From Pirellulales bacterium (GTDB lineage Bacteria; Planctomycetota; Planctomycetia; Pirellulales; JAICIG01): a stretch of DNA of 41,005 bases. Where the stretch lies: assembly GCA_035533075.1 (NCBI GenBank), contig DATLUO010000173.1, forward strand, positions 1 to 41,005, written 5' to 3'. Each line of letters opens with the position of its first letter. Position 1 is the first letter of the stretch. Under the pieces are notes generated by a model. The model saw nothing but the letters and a program-made list of their open reading frames with translations, did no database searches and was not told the origin of the DNA. The position numbers and the translations under genes are program-made. Below, piece by piece: positions 25,170 to 34,165 of this stretch.

Positions 25170-27923
25170 TCATCGGATTGTCACAAAGTCGTTGTGGTTC
25201 AGCAACGCATGAACCAAATCTTCGCGAGCGCGCGCTTCGGGCAGCGGGTGATTCTGGGTCGTCAATAACTGCTTGATCCGCGACAAAGATTCTAAACAGG
25301 CGGCGCGCTCCTCACCGTCGGGCAAACGGCAAAGAACTGTCTCGAACGCCGCGTCGACGAACAGGGCGTCATCGACCGGGCCAAGTTCCAGGTTCAGCCG
25401 CCCGGCGAGTTGCCGGGCCATGGCCAGCGTCAAGCGGCTGTTGGCCATGGTCAGCGCCTGCTGCGGCACAATGCTCTCGGTGCGGCGATAACAGCGGAAA
25501 ATATCGGCGTCGTCGAACATCGACAGGAACTCATGGCGGTGGTCGCGCGAGTGCGTGAAGTACAGGCTGCGGCGAAAAACGGTCACGTCTTGCTTGGGGT
25601 CGAGGGTCGGGCCGCCCATCGCCGGATCGAGCGCGCCGGCAAGCTGCAACAGACTATCTCGAACGACCTGCGACTCCATCCGCATCGGCCGCCGTCGCCA
25701 AAAAAAGGCGTTGTCGGGGTCGCTTTTGACCGTGGCTTCCTCCGCGCCGGCAATCGACGTGCTCAGCCGGTAGGCTCGCGACGTCACCATCAGACGGTGC
25801 AGGTGCTTCATGCTCCAACCGGCGTCCATCAGCTCCACCGCCAGCCAGTCGAGCAGGTCGATGAGCGGCGGCCGCGGCGCGCGGCGGCCAAAGTCTTCGA
25901 CCGACTCGACCAGCGGCTGCCCGAAGTGACGCATCCAGATTTGGTTCACCGCCACGCGGGCCGTGAGCGGGTTGTCGCGACGGGCGATCCATCGGGCAAG
26001 CGCCGTGCGCCGGCCGGTGCTGGCGTGGGGATAAGGCGCATCGCGGGAGTCGGCCTTTTCATCCGGCCCTTCCAAGGCCTTGAGCGAAGCACGGATCGGG
26101 ATGTACTTGTCGCCCGGCTGTGCAACCGCCGCCTCAGCTTTGGCGAGCGCCTCACGGGCGGCATGGAGCTGCTTTTCTACTTCGGGCCGGGCCTTGTCGT
26201 CGGCCGCAGCCAGTCTCTGCTCGGCCAATGCGAGCTGCTCGGCCGTTTTGGCCAGTTCATATCGCCGGCTGGCCAGCGCGGCGGCGGTCACGAGTTTCAT
26301 GATCTCGTCGCCCGGCATGTCGCGAGACTGAGCCACCGCGGCGGCATGGGCGGCGCGCAATTGATCCGGCCGCAACTCGGCAGCCAAGAGCGTTTTTTCC
26401 GCAACGGCCGCCGCGAGTCGGGCGGCCGCGGTCGTCAGTGGTTGGTCACTGCCGGAAGCCGGGACGAGCGGCGATTGCTCGGCGTCGCGTTGTTCGGCCG
26501 CCGCCAAATCGTCGCGGGCCTTGGCCAGCGCGGCCCGCTTCAGGTCGATCTCCCGATCGGTGGCCCGTAATTGATCGTCGAGCACAAACGGCTGCACCGC
26601 GGGACTGAACGACTCCGGCGGCAAATCAATCGGCGAAACCGCGAACTCGCCGGCCAGCGCCGCAGGCGCGCCCGGATCGATCGAACGGCTCTTATCGGGA
26701 TCTTTTTCATTGCCGCGGCGGTGCAGCCAGGTCGTCGCGTCGAGATGGGCGTCGAACGCTCGCGGCAGGCCGTCGCGCTCCAAATCGACCTCGCCGGGGC
26801 AAACATCGAGCCGCACCTGGTGTGGTTCGAAGACCGCCCGCAGGCGATAGTAGTCGAGCTGCGAAAGCGGGTCGTATTTGTGGTCGTGGCACTTGGCGCA
26901 GTTGATCGTCAGGCCCAGAAACGCTTTGGCCGTGTGTTCGATCGTGTCGTCGAGCCAGGTCGTGCGGTTGAAGAGATAATAGTTGCGGGCCAAAAAGCCC
27001 GTGGCCCGCAGCACGTCGCGGTCGGCGGGCGACACTTCGTCGCCGGCCAGCATCTCGACAATCATCCGGTCGTAACCCTTATCGGCATTGAGCGACTCGA
27101 CGATCCAATCGCGCCAATGCCAGAGATGCTTCTGGCTGTTGCGCAATTGGTCGCCCAGGCCGAACCAGTCGCTGTAACGCCAGACGTCCATCCAATGCCT
27201 CCCCCATCGCTCGCCATACCGCGGACTGCCCAGCAGACGATCGACGACCCGCTCGTAGGCGTCGGCCCGCTCGTCCGTCAGAAAGGCGTGCAGCTCGTCG
27301 CGCCTCGGCGGCAGGCCGATCAGATCGAGATAGACCCGCCGCAAGAGCAACGACTTCGGCGTTTCGCCCACGGGTTTCAACTCCAGCCGCTCCTGCTCGG
27401 CCGCCAGCAGGGCGTCGATCGGGTTTCGCAGGCCGGGCGACTGCGCGGCGGGTGACACTGCCGCATCCGGGCCGGCGGGACGCCGACGCCGCAACGCGGG
27501 CCGTTGCGGCCGTTGAAACGCCCAATGTTGTCGCGGATCCGCTTCCGGTTGCTCGTCGGTCGGTGCCGGCGCCCCCGCGGCAATCCACGCCGAGAGCCGG
27601 GCGATTTGTTCGGGCGTGAGCGGCTTTCCTTCCGGCGGCATTCGCTCCGCCTCGTCGGCGGCGGCAACGCGCTTCAGCAGCAGGCTTTGCTCGACGTTGC
27701 GGGCCACGACCGCCGGCCCACTGTCGCCGCCCTGGAGCAACGCGGCCGCGGTATCGGCGCGCAATCCGCTTTCTTGCTTGAGCGCCCCATGACAGGCGAA
27801 ACAGCGTTCTTTAAGCAGGGGTTTGACTTCGCGCAAATAATCGACGGCCTTCGCCGCCGGCGAGGTCGAAAGCCAAACCGCGATAGTGATGACCGTCAGG
27901 TTTCGCACAAGCAACCCAGGCAT
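25170..27923 (-). CDS. PSD1/DUF1549/DUF1553 c-type cytochrome protein
   Basis: About 917 aa from ATG 27923, giving a signal peptide (LLVRNLTVITIAVWLSTSPA). An N-terminal planctomycete cytochrome C domain has heme motif CFACH (near residue 43), and ERMPPEGKPLTPEQIARLSAWI follows. DUF1549 comes next with a second CAKCH motif (near 341). A long Ala-rich coiled coil of about residues 455-625 separates it from DUF1553 (RWIARRDNPLTARVAVNQIW, FRRSLYFTHSRDHRHEFLSM). It is exported and pairs with DUF1501 proteins in many planctomycetes; biochemical role unknown. A farther-upstream ATG at 27959 is possible. Confidence 0.93.
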   Translation of the reverse strand: MPGLLVRNLTVITIAVWLSTSPAAKAVDYLREVKPLLKERCFACHGALKQESGLRADTAAALLQGGDSGPAVVARNVEQSLLLKRVAAADEAERMPPEGKPLTPEQIARLSAWIAAGAPAPTDEQPEADPRQHWAFQRPQRPALRRRRPAGPDAAVSPAAQSPGLRNPIDALLAAEQERLELKPVGETPKSLLLRRVYLDLIGLPPRRDELHAFLTDERADAYERVVDRLLGSPRYGERWGRHWMDVWRYSDWFGLGDQLRNSQKHLWHWRDWIVESLNADKGYDRMIVEMLAGDEVSPADRDVLRATGFLARNYYLFNRTTWLDDTIEHTAKAFLGLTINCAKCHDHKYDPLSQLDYYRLRAVFEPHQVRLDVCPGEVDLERDGLPRAFDAHLDATTWLHRRGNEKDPDKSRSIDPGAPAALAGEFAVSPIDLPPESFSPAVQPFVLDDQLRATDREIDLKRAALAKARDDLAAAEQRDAEQSPLVPASGSDQPLTTAAARLAAAVAEKTLLAAELRPDQLRAAHAAAVAQSRDMPGDEIMKLVTAAALASRRYELAKTAEQLALAEQRLAAADDKARPEVEKQLHAAREALAKAEAAVAQPGDKYIPIRASLKALEGPDEKADSRDAPYPHASTGRRTALARWIARRDNPLTARVAVNQIWMRHFGQPLVESVEDFGRRAPRPPLIDLLDWLAVELMDAGWSMKHLHRLMVTSRAYRLSTSIAGAEEATVKSDPDNAFFWRRRPMRMESQVVRDSLLQLAGALDPAMGGPTLDPKQDVTVFRRSLYFTHSRDHRHEFLSMFDDADIFRCYRRTESIVPQQALTMANSRLTLAMARQLAGRLNLELGPVDDALFVDAAFETVLCRLPDGEERAACLESLSRIKQLLTTQNHPLPEARAREDLVHALLNHNDFVTIR

Positions 27924-28020
27924 GCCCCCATCATCGCCCAAGCGTCCGGCAAAAATCAACTGTCGGATTCCGACAGTTGGCCAATGGTGGGGGCAAGCCC
28001 CGTGGTGGCGGGTCCGGATC
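27924..28020. other. Short intergenic stretch upstream of the DUF1553 gene
   Basis: About 97 bases that should hold the promoter of the minus-strand DUF1553 gene. It includes a small inverted repeat (CTGTCGGATTCCGACAG, about 27960-27976), a good operator or hairpin candidate. No -10/-35 boxes that I would defend. Confidence 0.35.
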
Positions 28021-28425
28021 GACGCCGATCTTCATCGCCGCGCGAATCGCCGCCAGGCAGGCGCCGCGATCGGTGCGGAAATCCAGAAGACCAGCAAGAC
28101 TTCGACGGAGTATCGCAAAACCGAAAACGAAACGCACGAGGTCGAGCGCGGGGGCGACTACGAAAAAAGCGTCGTTTCCAGCGAGACGCACGAAATCTCC
28201 GTCAAACGCAGCGAGACCGTCGAAACCCGCCGCGGCGTAGGTCGGGCCTTCCAGCCTGGTGTGCTTCCCGCGGATTGGCCCGCGGCGCTTCCCGACCAGT
28301 TCCGCCTCTCCCTCTCCGGCGTCCGGCCCGAAACCTCCCAGGACGCCGCGCGCTTCGACGGCAATTACATCTTGGACCTCGTCGACCGCGACGCCGCCGT
28401 CAGGGGTCCGCCGAGAACACCATGA
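28021..28425 (+). pseudogene. Start-less coding relic
   Basis: This plus-strand frame keeps strong G/C at third codon positions over about 120 codons but has no sensible start. KTSKTSTEYRKTENETHEVE and VVSSETHEISVKRSETVET are Thr/Glu-rich repeats of a surface or phage-baseplate style. DQFRLSLSGVRPE and FDGNYILDLVDRDA follow. It ends inside the 3' end of the opposite-strand glycosyltransferase gene. It is probably the 3' fragment of a lost gene; family not recognised. Confidence 0.3.
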
Positions 28426-30250
28426 TCAGCGGAACGTCGAGCCGCCAAGGGCCGATGCCCCACGTGGGCGGGCGTATGGTTTTGCTGAATGCGGGCGTTT
28501 CATGTTCCACCAGCCAGCGATCGCGCGAGCTCCAAAAGGTGGGCCGGCGCTGAATGACGCGCCAGCGATATTCGCCCGGCTCGCCGCGCCGCCAGCCGCG
28601 GCGCAATGTTCCCCATTGCCGCATCAGCGCCAGGTTGTCGTGCGAGGGCACCGAAAACTCGATCTTTTCGTCGGCGGCGGTGTGCGCGTGCAGCCAAGCG
28701 AGCACTTCGCCGTCCAAGGCGTCCCAGTAGTAGGTGGCTTCCATTCCGGCGGCATCGGCGCCGCGCAACCCGCCGATGAGCAGATTGTAGTAGCTCAGCC
28801 ACTGCGGAGCGTACCATATCAGGCTGCTGGCCGAGCCGAGGTAGACGAGTCCGATTCCGGCGAGCACCGTTCGGCGGCTGAGCCACGTTGGGCCCATCTG
28901 TACGCAACGCCCTCGCGCGGCGCGCCGGGCCTCCGTGGCGGAGGAATTGACGGACCGATCGCTGGTCCGCGCCCAGCCGAGCAGCGCGTGGCTGCCGACG
29001 CCCGCCAGCGCGGCCAGAAAGGCAAAGCTGGGCAGAATCAACCGCTCGGCGTCGTGGACGGGCGTTCCGGGCAACGCACGCACGACGATCAGCACCAGCC
29101 AGTTCAGCAAGATCAGCATGCCTTGGCCGTCCGCCGCCCAGCGGCGCAGCACGCTGGCGATGCCCACGCCCGCCAAAAGCAGCGTTCCCACCGGCACGGT
29201 GATCGCCGTCCAGACCAGCGTGTTGTACCACGGCAGTCCCGAAAGCGTCGTGTATTGCGTGCCGAAGAACAGCGTCGGAATATCGAGCCCGGTCCCCGCG
29301 CGGTTGAGGTTCAAATCGAAGAACATCCGCAGGCCGTCGAGCGGGTGATGCCATAGGCGCGGGTTCGCCAGCCAAAAGGTGGCCAGCGCGGTCACCAGAC
29401 CGATGGTCAGCGTTCGCGCCGTCCTGCGATTGCCATAGACTGCCGCACAGGCCACAAACGGCAGCGGAGCGAGCCAGCCGGTAAACTTGCAACTCATGGT
29501 CGCGCCCAACGCGATGCCCCACACCAACCCGAAGCGTGAGCGAGGCAGGCTGTTCAGTAACCCGAAGCGCCAGCGAGAAAAGGGCCTGCGCGGCAATTCT
29601 GTAGGGAACGCGCTCTCCCGGCGCGCCGGGATTCCGTTCGTGTTTGCCTCCTCGGCGGCCGGCGCGAACGTCGCCCAGGCCAGAATCCAGCAAGCCGTCA
29701 GCGATCCGTCATACGAAGCGAAATGCGCGTGGGCGAAAAGCCGCGGCATGGTGACCAGCGCCGCCACGCCAGCGGCCGCTGCGACGAGCGAGTATTGCCG
29801 GGCCAGCCGATAGAACATGGCACCGGTCGCGAGGGCGAACAGCACCATCGGTCCCAGCCGCGCCGCGGTGAGCGGCGACAGCCAGCCCGCCCCTAGCCAT
29901 TGGCCAGACGCGATCGCGATCCCATACAGCGCCGGATGCCCTTCGATCGTCACCGTGTACGGCCAACCATCTTTGATCCGCTCCGAAGAAAATGCGCGCG
30001 TGTTCCAGCCGGCAACGTCCCTGAACCACCTGCGAACGTGCGCCGCGCGGTCGATCGACATGCCTTCGTCCCACGTCATGGCAAGCATGGGCGACGTCCC
30101 AAGAAGGGCCGCTAAGCAGGCGATGGCAACGATGGCCGGTAGCCAGCATTGGGAAGATCGGAAGCTCGCAATGAAAGGCCGCACGTCCCTGCTCAAGAAA
30201 GCGTCCAAGCGGTCCTCGCCTCGATTATCGTTATGATTCCCGTCGGTCAT
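28400..30250 (-). CDS. GT39-like (ArnT/PMT-type) membrane glycosyltransferase
   Basis: 616 aa from ATG 30250, whose ATGA overlaps the stop of the YfhO-like gene. The frame is open far upstream, but only as a shadow of that gene. It has multiple membrane helices. The first extracytoplasmic loop has MTWDEGMSIDRAAHVRRWF, the Asp-Glu pair typical of lipid-linked sugar transferases, and VPVHDAERLILPSFAFLAAL is a later family-like motif. It probably transfers a sugar from a polyprenyl carrier to protein or lipid outside the membrane. A loop of about 40 residues (NTNGIPARRE...SRFGLV) is encoded by dispersed repeats, and another at about 28915 may be too. Last gene of the operon. Confidence 0.87.
   Translation of the reverse strand: MTDGNHNDNRGEDRLDAFLSRDVRPFIASFRSSQCWLPAIVAIACLAALLGTSPMLAMTWDEGMSIDRAAHVRRWFRDVAGWNTRAFSSERIKDGWPYTVTIEGHPALYGIAIASGQWLGAGWLSPLTAARLGPMVLFALATGAMFYRLARQYSLVAAAAGVAALVTMPRLFAHAHFASYDGSLTACWILAWATFAPAAEEANTNGIPARRESAFPTELPRRPFSRWRFGLLNSLPRSRFGLVWGIALGATMSCKFTGWLAPLPFVACAAVYGNRRTARTLTIGLVTALATFWLANPRLWHHPLDGLRMFFDLNLNRAGTGLDIPTLFFGTQYTTLSGLPWYNTLVWTAITVPVGTLLLAGVGIASVLRRWAADGQGMLILLNWLVLIVVRALPGTPVHDAERLILPSFAFLAALAGVGSHALLGWARTSDRSVNSSATEARRAARGRCVQMGPTWLSRRTVLAGIGLVYLGSASSLIWYAPQWLSYYNLLIGGLRGADAAGMEATYYWDALDGEVLAWLHAHTAADEKIEFSVPSHDNLALMRQWGTLRRGWRRGEPGEYRWRVIQRRPTFWSSRDRWLVEHETPAFSKTIRPPTWGIGPWRLDVPLIMVFSADP
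29526..29634. repeat. Repeat cluster inside the GT39 gene
   Basis: Two AACCCGAAGCG(T/C)(G/C)AGCGAG units (29526-29545 and 29559-29577), a degenerate TAGGGAACGC unit at 29602-29611 and a CCCGGCGCGCCGGG palindrome at 29617-29630 stand side by side. All are translated in the glycosyltransferase frame without a stop. Confidence 0.75.
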
Positions 30251-32517
30251 GGTTTGCGTAGCACGGCGAGTACGGCAATCAGACTCACACCACAGACCGA
30301 ACAAATTAGGCCGCAATAAAACGATCGCGGCACATAGGCAAACTCGACCAGGTGCCGCCCCGCCGATAACGGCACGCCCCGGAAAACGCCGTGCGCAGCC
30401 TGAATCGCAACGGGATCCCCGTCGACCATACACGTCCAGCCGGGATAGTAAGTATCGGCCACCACTAACATGCCCTTGCGCGCAGACGTCGTCTCCACGA
30501 GCAACCCGCGTGGTGTTTCGTCGAGAACACGCACGTTCGGCGACAAGCCGTCGCGCAGGGCAGCCAGCGTTTGTTCGTCGCTTTCTTCGATCGGCAGCGA
30601 GCATAGGTGCGCTGCCTGGCTGCCGATAAAACGAATTCGCGGCAGCCGGCCGCGCACTTGCCGCCAGGATCCTGGCGACGGCGTCACATATTGGCAGCCG
30701 CTCAGGGGCAATACGGTGTCGGGATGGCGCTCGATGGCAGAGTAGAGTCGATCGAGAGCTTCGGGCAGCACTCCGCCGTCGTTGGTGTTGATGGCCGAGC
30801 GCCGCGCGGCGAGCGCCATCGGTGCCACGCTGCTGAACTGGAGCGCTACGCGCGATACTTTTGGCCAGTTGGGCGCGCGGGCGAAGCGCACGCGCGGGCC
30901 GACCGCGGCAATCCTCGGCGCCATCGTTTCCGGCACGACGGCGTCGAGCGAAAAGCGGCCGGCCGAGTTGCTTCCCAGATCGACGACCGCCAGCATGAGA
31001 ACGACCGAGTACATTTCCATTGGCCAACGCTGACCCCAGCGCCGCGCGGCGATGAACGAGCCGCCGGACGCCGCAACGATGACCGCAAATTCGGCATAGC
31101 GGCCGCCGAGATTCTCGCGCGCGAAAGCCATATACCTGCGCCAACCAACCTGCTCGAGCCAATCAGCTGCAAAGTAACCGACGAGCACGACCGTGCAGCA
31201 AGCGGCCAGTCGCGCCGACCAGCGGCCACGACGCGACGCAGGCGCATCGGCGCGCACCACGGCGTCGAGGCCCCGCGCCGCCATGAGCGGCAGCAGAACC
31301 GACGCTAACGCAAGCGCGCGGCCCTGACAGCGGAACCACAGCAAGCCGGGCAAAACTTTGCCGGCGAAGCCCAAGAGCGGCGTACCGTTCCCTAAACCGA
31401 TCACGAGCGCCAGCGGGAGCAACCAAGCGGCAAAATGCTGCCAGCGCGCGGCCGTCGCGCGTCTTAGCCCTGCGTAGGCCAAGGCGATCGTGATCAGCCC
31501 CACGTAGCCGGCGCGTTCGTGCAGCAGACCGTCCGACGCCAGCTCGCGCAGGCCCTCGAGCCGATCGCCTTTGAAAAACGGCACGACAAGCCGCGCAAAA
31601 TCTCCACCGTCCATCGCAAACAGTCCGGCATAGGCGAGCGTACCGCGGCCCGTCCCGCCAAGTCCGCCGCGCGCCAACTCGGCACCCGGCAGCCATTGAA
31701 TCGAAGCCGTCAGCAACGCGCAGGTCGCCCCGACCGCCAGCCAGACCACGAGGCGCCGGCGATGGACGGCGCCTTCGCCTACGGCCAGCGAAAACAGCAT
31801 CCAGGTGGCGCCGGCCAGCAAGGCGTAATACAGCATTTGGGGGTGGCCGACCAGCGCGAAGAGCGCCGTCACCCCCGCAAGCGCCGCGCAGCTTCGCGCC
31901 CCGGGCGCGCGGATGAACCGCGCCAGCGCCAACAGGAACCACGCGGTCAGAGGATACCCGAATACCAGCGTGATATGACCCACGAGCAGATGATCGACGA
32001 GAAACACGCTCCAGGTGGCAACCAGCGCGGCGAAGCTGGCCGCGGGAGGGCTGACATCGAGTTGCCGCGCCAGCAGGTACTGCCCCGTAAAGCAAATCGC
32101 GAGATGCAGAAAGAGACTCAGCTTAATGCCGTCGTTCGCTCCCGCGGCGAGGACAAACGGCATGAGCAGCGGATAGCTCAGCGCGGCCTGCTGGCTGGCG
32201 TGCAGCGGCGTACCGCAGCCGAGATACGGCAGCCACAGTGGCAGCCGTCCGGCGAGGATTTCGTCGCGCGCGAATTGCTGGACGGGAATCTGATAGCACG
32301 CCACGTCGAAGGCGTTCCATCCGCCGACCACGCGCTCGTCGCCCGCAAGCAGGGCGGCAAACGGTGCCATCGCAATCAGGAAGACGATGGCGGGAAAACA
32401 TCCGACCGAATTTTTGATTTTCGATTTTGGATTTTGGATTGCCGCAGACGAATCCACCCTGTCCCTGCGGGAGAGGGCCGCGGTGAGGGGCGTCGGAGCA
32501 TGGGGGGCGTCTTCCAT
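30247..32517 (-). CDS. YfhO-like polytopic membrane protein
   Basis: 756 aa from ATG 32517, 4 bases after the stop of the preceding gene. Many membrane helices are followed by an extracytoplasmic C-terminal domain with MLVVADTYYPGWTCMVDGDP and GVPLSAGRHLVEFAYVPRSF, the YfhO signature. YfhO proteins are GT-C-like membrane proteins that modify cell-surface polymers with sugars. The first 36 residues are not family-like: they come from two dispersed repeats (32410-32440 and about 32455-32500), and the conserved part begins near VGCFPAIVFLIAMAPF. Internal starts are therefore possible. The ATGA overlap with the next gene indicates tight coupling. Confidence 0.85.
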   Translation of the reverse strand: MEDAPHAPTPLTAALSRRDRVDSSAAIQNPKSKIKNSVGCFPAIVFLIAMAPFAALLAGDERVVGGWNAFDVACYQIPVQQFARDEILAGRLPLWLPYLGCGTPLHASQQAALSYPLLMPFVLAAGANDGIKLSLFLHLAICFTGQYLLARQLDVSPPAASFAALVATWSVFLVDHLLVGHITLVFGYPLTAWFLLALARFIRAPGARSCAALAGVTALFALVGHPQMLYYALLAGATWMLFSLAVGEGAVHRRRLVVWLAVGATCALLTASIQWLPGAELARGGLGGTGRGTLAYAGLFAMDGGDFARLVVPFFKGDRLEGLRELASDGLLHERAGYVGLITIALAYAGLRRATAARWQHFAAWLLPLALVIGLGNGTPLLGFAGKVLPGLLWFRCQGRALALASVLLPLMAARGLDAVVRADAPASRRGRWSARLAACCTVVLVGYFAADWLEQVGWRRYMAFARENLGGRYAEFAVIVAASGGSFIAARRWGQRWPMEMYSVVLMLAVVDLGSNSAGRFSLDAVVPETMAPRIAAVGPRVRFARAPNWPKVSRVALQFSSVAPMALAARRSAINTNDGGVLPEALDRLYSAIERHPDTVLPLSGCQYVTPSPGSWRQVRGRLPRIRFIGSQAAHLCSLPIEESDEQTLAALRDGLSPNVRVLDETPRGLLVETTSARKGMLVVADTYYPGWTCMVDGDPVAIQAAHGVFRGVPLSAGRHLVEFAYVPRSFYCGLICSVCGVSLIAVLAVLRKP
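32410..32500. repeat. Two dispersed repeats at the YfhO 5' end
   Basis: 32410-32440 is the TTTTCGATTTTGGATTTTGG repeat seen at 9816 and 20154. Beside it, at about 32455-32490, lies CCCTGTCCCTGCGGGAGAGG followed by GCCGCGGTGAGGG, a unit that resembles common planctomycete boilerplate repeats. Both are read in frame in the YfhO gene. Confidence 0.65.
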
Positions 32518-32521
32518 CGTT

Positions 32522-34165
32522 TCACCACATGACGCGCACGTATCTCGCCAGCAATATGCACGACGCGGCCTGCAAAAACACCAACAGCCCCGCGCACCAG
32601 CCGCGCAGGCGGGGCTCGAGTTCGCGGACCGCCTGCGCGGCCAACACGCCGCCGAACGGCATGAAAGGCAGCCAGAGCCGGGCCACCTCGCCCATGTTCA
32701 GCCCCGAGAGATTAAGCGCGGCCAGGATGCCCGCCCAACTCAGGGCCAAAGCGTCGAACGAATTGCCGGCCAGGAACCGCCTGAGCTCGCCCGCGACGCG
32801 CCACGCCGCGAACACCGTAACGGGCACGCCCATCGCGACGGCGAACTCCAGGGGATTTATCCACAGCCAGCTTTCGTACGTCCGCGGGTTCGCCAGATAA
32901 AAAGCGCCATGTTCAGCGAGGTTGTATCGCCATATCGCCACGATGTTACACCGCCAGCCCAGATACAGCACCAGTGGACCGACGAGCCACCCGCCGGCCG
33001 CGCATCCGAGCGTGGCGAGTCCCGGCGCGCCGGGACGTAAGCCTCGCGGCAGTACCATCCACCGCATACGCCGGCGCCGACCACCGTTCGGTGCTTGCGA
33101 AAGAAGACGGCCGGCGGCTTCACGCGGCCGCGCCGGCGCGCCTGCCTGCAACCACTCCAGCGCCACCATCAAGCCGCCCATCGCCGCCACCACCGCGAAG
33201 GCCAGCGAGACGAACATGCCCAGCCAGACGAGCAACCCCGCGGCTGCCGCGGCCAGCGGCGACCGCCGCTCGAACGCACGGCAGACCAGGGCCACGATCA
33301 GCGCCGCCAGCGTCGGATAGACCGAATCTTGTCTCGGCGCGAACAGCATCGCGGCAGGTGTCAGCCCAGCCAGCGTCCCCGCCAGCAGTGCCAGCCCACC
33401 GCAGCCGTCACGCTCCGCGTGATGATCGCCCCTGGCAAGCCGCATGGCCGCCAACCACACCACGGGCAGCGCGACGGTGATCGCCAGCGCGCGGCTGACG
33501 ACGGCGACGGTGCATAAGGTCGCTCCGGCGGCGGGCGAAGCCGCGCGCGGATCTTTCGACCCGATGCTGCACAATTCGCGGCGCACACTGGCCGGCTGCG
33601 ACGCCGCGACTGCTCGCGCAACCGCTCCATGCCCCTCAAAAAAACCCGACAGCGCGCGATACGCCAGTATCAGGCCCGGCGGGTTGTTCGTAATGTGCGT
33701 TCCGCGCCCCCGCGCCACCCCCTCGAAGTCGCTCAGAAGGTCACCGTTGGACGCCCCGCGATCGCTGGCCAGCGTGAAGACGCCGTTCACCTGGCGCGAG
33801 TGCAACACGCCGATCCATGCCGCCGGGCCGCCTCGCAAGACGAAATCGCCGCCGAGCTGTAGGGAGCCAACCAGCAACAACACGACTAAGAACGCGGCCG
33901 TTCGCCGCCTGACGCTCACGCCGCGTCGACCGCGTGCCGACAACGCGCCGACGACCGCCAGTGCGGCGGTCGCGAGGAGCAGCCACAAGCCCACCCCGGT
34001 CCAGACCGCACAGTCGCGTATAGGCAGCCGCCGCCAAGTCCACTCGTGCCGCAGACCCAGCGGAACGGCTGGCGAAGCGGCCATCAACGCGCAAACGGCC
34101 ACAGCCGCGGCGGAGATGCAAACCGCAATGATCGCCGATAATCGACCGTAAGGTTCGTGATTCAC
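32522..34165 (-). CDS. Large polytopic membrane protein of the prepilin operon
   Basis: 547 aa from GTG 34165, whose GTGA overlaps the stop of the DUF1559 gene. It has about ten or more hydrophobic helices. THITNNPPGLILAYRALSGF and YLANPRTYESWLWINPLEFA are the most distinctive loops; the ending (LNMGEVARLWLPFMPFGGVL) resembles polytopic GT-C glycosyltransferases such as mannosyltransferase-like proteins, so a sugar-transfer role is inferred. An 18-base palindrome (33019-33036) is translated inside one loop. Exact family uncertain. Confidence 0.78.
   Translation of the reverse strand: MNHEPYGRLSAIIAVCISAAAVAVCALMAASPAVPLGLRHEWTWRRLPIRDCAVWTGVGLWLLLATAALAVVGALSARGRRGVSVRRRTAAFLVVLLLVGSLQLGGDFVLRGGPAAWIGVLHSRQVNGVFTLASDRGASNGDLLSDFEGVARGRGTHITNNPPGLILAYRALSGFFEGHGAVARAVAASQPASVRRELCSIGSKDPRAASPAAGATLCTVAVVSRALAITVALPVVWLAAMRLARGDHHAERDGCGGLALLAGTLAGLTPAAMLFAPRQDSVYPTLAALIVALVCRAFERRSPLAAAAAGLLVWLGMFVSLAFAVVAAMGGLMVALEWLQAGAPARPREAAGRLLSQAPNGGRRRRMRWMVLPRGLRPGAPGLATLGCAAGGWLVGPLVLYLGWRCNIVAIWRYNLAEHGAFYLANPRTYESWLWINPLEFAVAMGVPVTVFAAWRVAGELRRFLAGNSFDALALSWAGILAALNLSGLNMGEVARLWLPFMPFGGVLAAQAVRELEPRLRGWCAGLLVFLQAASCILLARYVRVMW
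33019..33036. repeat. GTCCCGGCGCGCCGGGAC palindrome in coding sequence
   Basis: A perfect 18-base palindrome translated as part of GLRPGAPGL in the membrane protein. The same core (CCCGGCGCGCCGGG) occurs at 29617-29630, and a related GCGCGGCGCGCCGGG at about 28914-28928, all in glycosyltransferase-type genes of one operon. Confidence 0.65.

Noticed and set aside
30251-31162. Extension of the GT39 frame into the YfhO gene (920-aa reading)
   Set aside because: The extension is a shadow of the YfhO gene; the coupled ATG at 30250 yields the proper N-terminus.
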